Positions 6,411 to 11,673 of a stretch of 11,673 nucleotides of DNA are shown here, in pieces (positions within the stretch are counted from its first letter, which is position 1; every line of letters starts with the position of its first letter). Below the pieces are notes generated by a model. It had not been told where the DNA came from, did no database searches, and worked only from the letters and a program-made list of their open reading frames with translations. The position numbers and the translations under genes were made by a program. The stretch is from contig NVXI01000004.1 in assembly GCA_002747015.1 (NCBI GenBank), forward strand, positions 15,575 through 27,247, written 5' to 3'. Origin of the DNA: Zetaproteobacteria bacterium. GTDB taxonomy: Bacteria > Pseudomonadota > Alphaproteobacteria > Micavibrionales > Micavibrionaceae.

Positions 6411-6965
6411 TTAAGCAAGTTTAGGTGCGCCTGTTGTCACCTCTGCGCTCGCAGCTAATTTCGATTCTAAATCTTGGGCTGCACCTGCGGCTTTTCTGGC
6501 CTCTTCGTCAATAACTGCGCCAGTTGCCTTCATTTCTTCCTGAACACCTGCAACCGTACGGTTTTCTATTTCTTCTGTCCCTAGAACTTTGCGTGTTTCC
6601 ACTTCTGCAACGGCGATTTGAATACCTGCAACACGTTCCAGCGAAGCCGCCTTCGCGCCAGATTCCTCGGCAAGTGTTGCTGCGCTATGACTTAAAACAT
6701 GATGCCTTTGCGCCGCAGAATCATGCTGCAAAAAATCTGTTTCATCAAAACTTGCAGAGGCCAAACCCTCCTCCACTGTTTGTGCAACCCCATGGCTATT
6801 CGCAATAGAAGCGGCCGTTGAGCTCATCGCTGATTCTTTCTGAGAAGCCCCCTCAAAACTCGCAATCGTTGCGTCATTAACCGTTTGAACAACTGTCTCT
6901 TTATTTGTTATCGTTCCAATAATTGATATCGTTGGATCTTCTGGAAGTAATGCTGTTACAGACAT
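6411..6965 (-). CDS. Hypothetical Ala/Glu-rich helical protein, 184 residues
   Basis: I do not recognise a family. After a short hydrophobic N-terminal stretch (SVTALLPEDPTISIIGTIT) the protein is rich in Ala, Glu, Ser and Thr, with few aromatics and no membrane helix. From about residue 85 to the end it reads as long helix with coiled-coil-like spacing (ASLERVAGIQIAVAEVETRK, then EEMKATGAVIDEEARKAAGA). No Cys or Trp is present, and no catalytic motif is visible. The ATG at 6963-6965 has AAAGGGTGA about 5 nt upstream, a convincing ribosome site, so the gene is probably real. It lies 26 bp after the 93-residue gene on the same strand, probably in one transcript, and converges on the FIST gene with 8 bp between stops. 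A scaffold, filament or partner-binding role would fit the composition but is a guess. Confidence 0.72.
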   Translation of the reverse strand: MSVTALLPEDPTISIIGTITNKETVVQTVNDATIASFEGASQKESAMSSTAASIANSHGVAQTVEEGLASASFDETDFLQHDSAAQRHHVLSHSAATLAEESGAKAASLERVAGIQIAVAEVETRKVLGTEEIENRTVAGVQEEMKATGAVIDEEARKAAGAAQDLESKLAASAEVTTGAPKLA

Positions 6966-6991
6966 ATAGTCACCCTTTATTTTTTTTTGTT

Positions 6992-7273
6992 TTACGGCAT
7001 GCGACAGGTAAATCTTACATATTCGCTTGCGATCAGTTTATTTTCTTTGAAATAACCGATAGCACAGAATAATTGATTTTTCAGTTTATTGCAAATTTCT
7101 TCATGCACAACACAATTAGGCTCCCATTCCTCATAATCCGGCTTAAACCTAAAGGTAATCACCCCTGTCAGCCCATCCAACACAACGTGATCTATCTCCT
7201 TTTCGAACGCACCATGACAGGCAAAAACACCATGCCCCTCGGGGGAAACAAAAATCTCTATATTCATCTGCAC
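6992..7273 (-). CDS. Hypothetical small protein, 93 residues
   Basis: I do not recognise a family. It is a compact, probably soluble mixed alpha/beta protein with four cysteines (residues 19, 54, 61 and 70) and another near the C-terminus, and with no signal peptide or membrane helix. Notable stretches are NIEIFVSPEGHGVFACHGAF, VVLDGLTGVITFRFKPDYEEWEP and CAIGYFKENKLIASEYVRF. The start is either the GTG at 7271-7273, with AAGAG 6 nt upstream, or the ATG two codons later; I use the GTG because of its ribosome-site spacing. It leads the 184-residue gene by 26 bp, so the two likely form an operon, divergent from the asparagine-synthase-type gene across a 70-bp spacer. Confidence 0.65.
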   Translation of the reverse strand: MQMNIEIFVSPEGHGVFACHGAFEKEIDHVVLDGLTGVITFRFKPDYEEWEPNCVVHEEICNKLKNQLFCAIGYFKENKLIASEYVRFTCRMP

Positions 7274-7343
7274 ATTTCACTCTTTCGATAACCGACTATA
7301 TGCTTTATCAATAGCGGGTCGATAAGTAAAATGGAAAACAACA

Positions 7344-9287
7344 ATGTGCGGACTTACTGGTCTTTATACCTTCGATCCAAGACCTGACCGCTCTGCATTA
7401 CATCAAACAGCAGAGCGCATGAATGAGGCCATCTTGAACCGTGGCCCTGATAGCGGTGATATATGGCAAGATCCTGATATGCCCTTGGTAATAGGGCATA
7501 GGCGGCTCTCTATTCTTGACCTGTCCCCTTCCGGGCACCAACCAATGGAATCCGTATCAGGGCGATATATGATTGTCTATAATGGTGAAATATATAATTT
7601 CAAATCCTTGCGCACAGAACTTGAAACTGCATTTAAAATAACCTTTCGCGGTGGCAGTGATACAGAAGTTCTACTCCACGCCATCGAGAATTGGGGCGTT
7701 GAAGAAGCACTTTCGAAAATTAATGGCATGTTTGCCTTCGCCCTTTGGGATCGCAAAGCCAAAGCACTTTATCTGGCGCGTGATCGTATGGGTAAGAAAC
7801 CTCTCTATGTCGGTTGGGCAGGATCAACATTTATATTTGGCTCGGAATTAAAAGCACTCTGTGCTCATCCTGACTTTCGGCGCGATGTAGATCGTGCATC
7901 CCTCACATCCTATATGCGCTTTGGCTATGTCCCAGCGCCATTATGTATTTACCAACAAGTCTGGCAATTGCCTGCGGGCAATATGATGGCACTGGATATG
8001 CGGTTATTGCGCGGTGGACAAAATTTAGAGCCAATGTTCACACCTTATTGGAGCCATAAGCACGCCCTTATAACCGCGCGTAATAATCCGATAGAGCAAA
8101 CAGATAACGTCGTTCCTGAATTCGAGGCATTGCTCGACACATGTGTGCGTGAACGCATGATATCCGATGTGCCGATCGGGGCGTTTTTATCGGGGGGCAT
8201 TGATAGTTCAACCGTTGTTGCACTGATGCAGAAAAATGCATCAAACCCTGTTAAAACCTATTCCATCGGCTTTGAAGAGGCTGAGTTTAACGAGGCTGAA
8301 TACGCGAAAAAAGTGGCACAACATCTGGGTACAGACCACCATGAAATGTATGTCAGTGCAAAAGACACACTGGATATTGTCGAGAAACTACCCGTCATGT
8401 TTGATGAGCCCTTTGCCGATGCCTCTGCCATTCCCACATATCTAATCTCTAAGTTCGCCCGCCAAAGTGTTACGGTCGTCCTGTCTGGGGATGGCGGTGA
8501 TGAGATGTTGGGCGGATATAACCGCCACCTTTCTGCGCCAAAAGCATGGAACACGGTGAATAATATACCGGCAAACCTACGCAAACCCTTTGCCCAAATG
8601 ATTTCAACGGTACCGACATCGATATGGGATCGTTTGCGCCCATCACGTCCGCAATTTGGCTCTCACATGCATAAATTTGCCGATATATTGGGGAAAACCT
8701 GTGAAGGTGATGTTTATTTAAGTTTAGTAAGCCACTGGAAAACGCCAAAGACCTTTGTTCAAGATGGTAAAGAAAACATCATCCCTCTGGTTGATCCTGA
8801 TATGCAAATAGAGGATTTAAGCTTTGCCGAGAACATGATGTATTGGGATACCCTCTCCTATCTTAACGGCGATATCTTAACCAAGGTTGATCGCGCCAGT
8901 ATGGCCGTCAGCCTAGAGGCACGCGCACCCCTTCTTGATACGCGTATTTATGATTATGTCTGGCGATTGCCAATGGATGTTAAAATTCGTGATGGACAAG
9001 GTAAATGGCTGCTGCGGCAGGTTCTCAAAAACCATGTTCCCGATGATTTGTTCGATCGCCCCAAACAAGGGTTTAGCGTCCCTATCGCTGAATGGCTGCG
9101 TGGTGATTTGAAAGACTGGGCGGATGAATTACTCAATGAAAATACCTTGCGCAAACAAGGCTTATTGAACTATATGACGATACGCGCCCTATGGGATGAA
9201 CATCAAAAAGGACGCGGCAATCATGCGCAAAAACTCTGGACGGTTCTGATGTTTCAGGCATGGTATAAGCATTGGATCGTAGAATGA
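7344..9287 (+). CDS. asnB: Glutamine-hydrolysing asparagine synthase-type amidotransferase
   Basis: A 647-residue class II amidotransferase. The N-terminal glutaminase domain begins MCGLTG, so Cys2 becomes the catalytic N-terminal cysteine after Met removal; its binding residues lie in LNRGPDSG (31-38), GHRRLSILDLSPSGHQPM (51-68), YNGEIYN (79-85) and GGSDTE (103-108). The synthase domain has the ATP-binding SGGIDSS loop (283-289) and SGDGGDE (381-387). The enzyme moves ammonia from glutamine to an acyl-adenylate, aspartate in true AsnB or a sugar carboxylate in surface-polysaccharide relatives. GGA lies 8 nt before the ATG. The stop overlaps the start of the glycosyltransferase gene by 4 bp (ATGA), so the two are coupled, favouring a role in glycan or envelope modification over general asparagine supply. 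All catalytic residues I can check are present. Confidence 0.93.
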   Translation: MCGLTGLYTFDPRPDRSALHQTAERMNEAILNRGPDSGDIWQDPDMPLVIGHRRLSILDLSPSGHQPMESVSGRYMIVYNGEIYNFKSLRTELETAFKITFRGGSDTEVLLHAIENWGVEEALSKINGMFAFALWDRKAKALYLARDRMGKKPLYVGWAGSTFIFGSELKALCAHPDFRRDVDRASLTSYMRFGYVPAPLCIYQQVWQLPAGNMMALDMRLLRGGQNLEPMFTPYWSHKHALITARNNPIEQTDNVVPEFEALLDTCVRERMISDVPIGAFLSGGIDSSTVVALMQKNASNPVKTYSIGFEEAEFNEAEYAKKVAQHLGTDHHEMYVSAKDTLDIVEKLPVMFDEPFADASAIPTYLISKFARQSVTVVLSGDGGDEMLGGYNRHLSAPKAWNTVNNIPANLRKPFAQMISTVPTSIWDRLRPSRPQFGSHMHKFADILGKTCEGDVYLSLVSHWKTPKTFVQDGKENIIPLVDPDMQIEDLSFAENMMYWDTLSYLNGDILTKVDRASMAVSLEARAPLLDTRIYDYVWRLPMDVKIRDGQGKWLLRQVLKNHVPDDLFDRPKQGFSVPIAEWLRGDLKDWADELLNENTLRKQGLLNYMTIRALWDEHQKGRGNHAQKLWTVLMFQAWYKHWIVE

Positions 9288-10420
9288 CAAAAATACTTTA
9301 CCTATTTGAAGCAAGTGATTGGGATAGCCGCATGGCCGTTGCGCATGGCGCACGTGAGAAAGGGTATGACATTGTTATCGGTTTAATCAATGGTGATGAC
9401 ACCGACGCGGCGCGCGCGCCAGAGTTTAACATTATTCCGCTCAAGAAATCCGTCAACACAATGGGTGTTCTGTCATCCCTAAAGATGATTTTGAATATTA
9501 AAGAACTTATAAAACAAGAAAACCCCGATATTATCCATGCTGTTACCCTGAAATATGGATTTATGACCGGAATGGCCACTATATTCCTAAAAACCACGAG
9601 GAAAATATACACTTTGGCCGGTTTAGGATACTTATTTCGCAGTGACGATCAAAAGTCTGTATTATTACGTACAATATTACGACCATTGCTTACTTTTACA
9701 TTACGTCGCCCGAATACCACACTGATTTTTCAGAATATTGATGATTTGAATTTAATGGTTAGTGGAAAATACGCCCATAAAAAACATTGCCTTCTTATTC
9801 GTGGATCAGGTGTCTATCTTGATAGATTTACGCCGCAACCAACCAATCACACAACAGAACTCCCAATTGTTTTAATGCCCACGCGCCTTGTGCATGAAAA
9901 AGGCGTTGCCATTTTTATTGAGGCCGCTCGCATCTTAAAAGCGCGAGGCATACAGGCAAACTTTCAAATTGCCGGTGGAGAAACACAACATAATCCAAAG
10001 GCAATATCACGCGAAGAAATGCTGGACATGGTGAAGGACGGCGCCGTTGAATGGTTGGGGCGGGTTAATGATATGCCACGGCTCATCTCTCAGGCGCAGT
10101 TAATTGTCTACCCATCATATTATGGTGAGGGCATTCCACGTGTTTTACTAGAGTCCTGCGCCGCAGGTCGGGCAATTGTGACAACCGATCACCCCGGATG
10201 CCGTGAAGCGGTAGAAGACGGGGTTAATGGCTTACTTGTCCCTGTTAAAAATGCACAAGAAACCGCACGCGCAATCGAAGATCTACTCCAAGATCATAAC
10301 AAACGCAACGCCATGGAAATACAAAGCCGTAAACGCGCAGAAACACAATTCGATATCCACGTCATTGTCGCGAAAACTGTAGATATCTACCAACATACAA
10401 ACAATACCTTAAAAACATAA
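9284..10420 (+). CDS. GT4-family glycosyltransferase
   Basis: A 378-residue retaining glycosyltransferase with two Rossmann-like domains (GT-B fold). The N-domain has IIHAVTLKYGFMTGMA (about 84-99) and TLAGLGYLF (110-118). The C-domain has the phosphate-binding pair Arg201/Lys206 in PTRLVHEKG and the nucleotide-sugar E-x7-E motif, E282 and E290, in YYGEGIPRVLLES, followed by GLLVP. This resembles the lipid-linked oligosaccharide, O-antigen and PglA-like branch of GT4; donor and acceptor are unknown. There is no membrane helix, so it would work at the cytoplasmic face. The ATG at 9284 overlaps the previous stop by 4 bp, while the TTG in frame at 9272 is a poorer start. No other polysaccharide gene follows; the next gene is yqgE, 67 bp on. 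Confidence 0.92.
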   Translation: MTKILYLFEASDWDSRMAVAHGAREKGYDIVIGLINGDDTDAARAPEFNIIPLKKSVNTMGVLSSLKMILNIKELIKQENPDIIHAVTLKYGFMTGMATIFLKTTRKIYTLAGLGYLFRSDDQKSVLLRTILRPLLTFTLRRPNTTLIFQNIDDLNLMVSGKYAHKKHCLLIRGSGVYLDRFTPQPTNHTTELPIVLMPTRLVHEKGVAIFIEAARILKARGIQANFQIAGGETQHNPKAISREEMLDMVKDGAVEWLGRVNDMPRLISQAQLIVYPSYYGEGIPRVLLESCAAGRAIVTTDHPGCREAVEDGVNGLLVPVKNAQETARAIEDLLQDHNKRNAMEIQSRKRAETQFDIHVIVAKTVDIYQHTNNTLKT

Positions 10421-10473
10421 AGTTTGATTTGTGCATTCCTTTTATGTGAGGATGCCCATAGAGAAAAAATTAT

Positions 10474-10478
10474 GAGAG
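10474..10478 (+). promoter_or_regulatory. Ribosome binding site for the yqgE GTG start
   Basis: GAGAG lies 9 nt before the GTG at 10488-10490. It overlaps an ATG at 10472 that opens a 12-codon frame ending at 10510, in a different frame. The GTG is preferred because the protein then begins in the normal YqgE position, shortly before AGKLLIAMPGMGDPRF. Confidence 0.45.
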
Positions 10479-10487
10479 TTAAAAAAC

Positions 10488-11072
10488 GTGGCCAGCGAGA
10501 AACAAAATAATTATTTAGCCGGAAAACTTCTCATTGCGATGCCCGGAATGGGCGATCCGCGTTTTCACCGCGCCGTTATTTTTATTTGCGCACATGATGA
10601 TGAAGGCGCCATGGGGTTAGTTATTAATCACTCTATGCAAGATGTCGTATTCACCGATCTAATCAAACAATTAAAATTTGAATCTGATATTAAAGTTAAT
10701 TTCGAGGCCATGGACTTACCCGTTATGTGCGGTGGGCCTGTCGAATCTGCGCGCGGTTTTCTGCTTCATTCCGGTGATTTTGTCCGTGATGACACAATGA
10801 CGGTTGGAACATCTTATGGCGTAACTGGAACAGTTGATGCATTGAAAGACGTCGCCTGCGGACAAGGGCCTAGTGATCTACTGTTTATTCTTGGCTATGC
10901 GGGCTGGGACGCGGGGCAACTCGACATTGAAATACAACAGAATGCTTGGCTTGTGGTTGATCCTGATCCAGCGTTGATTTTCGAGGGTGCACCGGAAGAG
11001 AAATGGACCCGCGCCGTGAATAAGCTCGGCATTGATCCAGGTATGCTGTCAAGTGTTTCAGGCAATGCCTAA
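10488..11072 (+). CDS. yqgE: YqgE/AlgH family protein
   Basis: A 194-residue protein matching the YqgE/AlgH family (DUF179) end to end. The clearest segments are AGKLLIAMPGMGDPRFHRAVIFICAHDDEGAMGLVIN at 11-47 (shown in pieces: LLIAMPGM, DPRFHRAVIF, GAMGLVIN), CGGPVESARGFLLHS (81-95), and FILGYAGWDAGQLDIEIQQNAWLV (133-156). These proteins are widespread and soluble; a role in alginate regulation was proposed for AlgH, but the molecular function is not settled. The start is a GTG. It follows the GT4 gene by 67 bp with no clear terminator between, so some readthrough is possible, and it ends 2 bp before the convergent M16 gene. Confidence 0.95.
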   Translation: MASEKQNNYLAGKLLIAMPGMGDPRFHRAVIFICAHDDEGAMGLVINHSMQDVVFTDLIKQLKFESDIKVNFEAMDLPVMCGGPVESARGFLLHSGDFVRDDTMTVGTSYGVTGTVDALKDVACGQGPSDLLFILGYAGWDAGQLDIEIQQNAWLVVDPDPALIFEGAPEEKWTRAVNKLGIDPGMLSSVSGNA

Positions 11073-11074
11073 TA

Positions 11075-11673
11075 CTATCCCACCAGACGATCTTTAATTT
11101 TGTCAAAATCTTCTAATGCCCCTAATGGCCCCAGCGCGGCAAGCGTCGGTGTAGAGGAGAATATTTCTTTTGAAACTTTTTCTAACGCCTCAATATCCAC
11201 CGCATTTATGCGCTCTATAATTTCATCAGTAGAGCGAATAGATCCGCGCAATAACATTGCCTTGGCATTTTGATCGGCACGGCTCATCATCGATTCTCGT
11301 GCAATTAATATAGAAGAACGAAGCTGCGATTTCGCACGGTCAAGTTCTTCTGCCTTGATATTTGATCCAATTTTTTTAATTTCATTACAAATCACAGGAA
11401 CCAATTCAGGCAATTTATCTGGCCCCGTACCCGCATAAATTCCAAACTGGCCGCCATCAGAATGCGCCGAATGAAAACTGTAAATCGAATAAACAAGACC
11501 ACGTTTTTCGCGTACCTCTTGGAACAAACGAGAGGACATCCCTCCGCCCATCACTGTTGCCAAGGTCTGCGCCGCGTAATAATCATCACTAACACGGGAA
11601 ACCCCTTCAAACCCTAATATAACGTGGCTTTGCTCTAGGTCACGTGACTCTCTGTGCTCGCCACCTTGATATT
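11075..11673 (-). CDS. M16 family zinc peptidase, C-terminal half (cut by window edge)
   Basis: The last 198 residues of an M16 (pitrilysin/processing-peptidase) protein are visible; the N-terminal part with the HxxEH zinc motif lies beyond base 11673. The visible part is the second domain: an EQSHVILGFEGV segment, DDYYAAQTLATVMGGGMSSRLFQ, EVREKRGLVYSIYSFHS with the conserved Arg and Tyr that help bind substrate, then DGGQFGIYAGTGP. The frame runs open to the window edge, so the TTG or ATG codons near 11550-11563 are internal. Alphaproteobacterial relatives are close to the mitochondrial processing peptidase beta subunit and are thought to degrade or process exported peptides. Its stop (TAG) is 2 bp from the yqgE stop. 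Confidence 0.93.
   Translation of the reverse strand, partial: YQGGEHRESRDLEQSHVILGFEGVSRVSDDYYAAQTLATVMGGGMSSRLFQEVREKRGLVYSIYSFHSAHSDGGQFGIYAGTGPDKLPELVPVICNEIKKIGSNIKAEELDRAKSQLRSSILIARESMMSRADQNAKAMLLRGSIRSTDEIIERINAVDIEALEKVSKEIFSSTPTLAALGPLGALEDFDKIKDRLVG

Noticed and set aside
6411..6965. Possible phasin-like or R-body (RebB-like) protein because of the Ala-rich helical composition
   Set aside because: Resemblance is compositional only; I see no family motif and no companion reb or polyhydroxyalkanoate genes.
10430..10458. Small inverted repeat (GCATTCC and GGATGC) between the GT4 gene and yqgE as a terminator
   Set aside because: The stem is short with a bulge and no T tract follows.
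1..11673. CRISPR arrays, insertion sequences, toxin-antitoxin pairs, defence systems, riboswitches
   Set aside because: Scanning by eye found no repeat array, transposase, inverted terminal repeats or recognisable defence or toxin genes, and no spacer long enough for a typical riboswitch.

Overview
The window looks like a compact chromosomal stretch of a moderately AT-rich bacterium, most likely an alphaproteobacterium. The evidence is protein character only: an M16 processing-peptidase-like protein of the type common in Alphaproteobacteria, a YqgE/AlgH protein, a YccA-type Bax-inhibitor protein and a LemA/M48 pair. No rRNA or other taxonomic marker is present, so the placement is an inference. 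There is no CRISPR array, insertion sequence, phage gene, integrase or attachment site.

Layout. Bases 1-1684 hold a stress/redox-type module: a doxX-family membrane protein gene followed by a pirin gene (minus strand, pirin cut by the window edge), divergent from a LysR-family regulator. The shared 120-bp spacer carries a dyad with a T-N11-A core that could be the LysR operator. Bases 1724-1799 are a tRNA-Ala(GGC) on the minus strand, with a plausible promoter next to the terminator of a Bax-inhibitor-1/YccA gene (1907-2608, minus). An AT-rich spacer leads to an unrecognised 180-residue soluble protein (2829-3371, plus), which ends 4 bp from a convergent lemA plus M48 metalloprotease operon (3376-5031, minus).

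Divergent from lemA is a stand-alone FIST-domain sensor protein (5131-6402, plus). Its 3' end carries a strong hairpin that may terminate both it and the convergent pair of unrecognised small genes at 6411-7273 (minus). Bases 7344-10420 are a translationally coupled glutamine-dependent asparagine-synthase-type amidotransferase and a GT4 glycosyltransferase, which suggests modification of a surface glycan. yqgE follows (10488-11072, plus). The window closes with the C-terminal half of a convergent M16 peptidase gene (11075-11673, minus).

Most genes have clear family assignments. The parts that deserve attention are the YccA-like protein, which appears to lack both aspartates of the family's di-aspartyl pH sensor; the hairpin embedded in the FIST coding sequence; the unknown 93- and 184-residue gene pair; and the FIST protein with no visible signalling partner. 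I did not find a convincing new multi-gene system.
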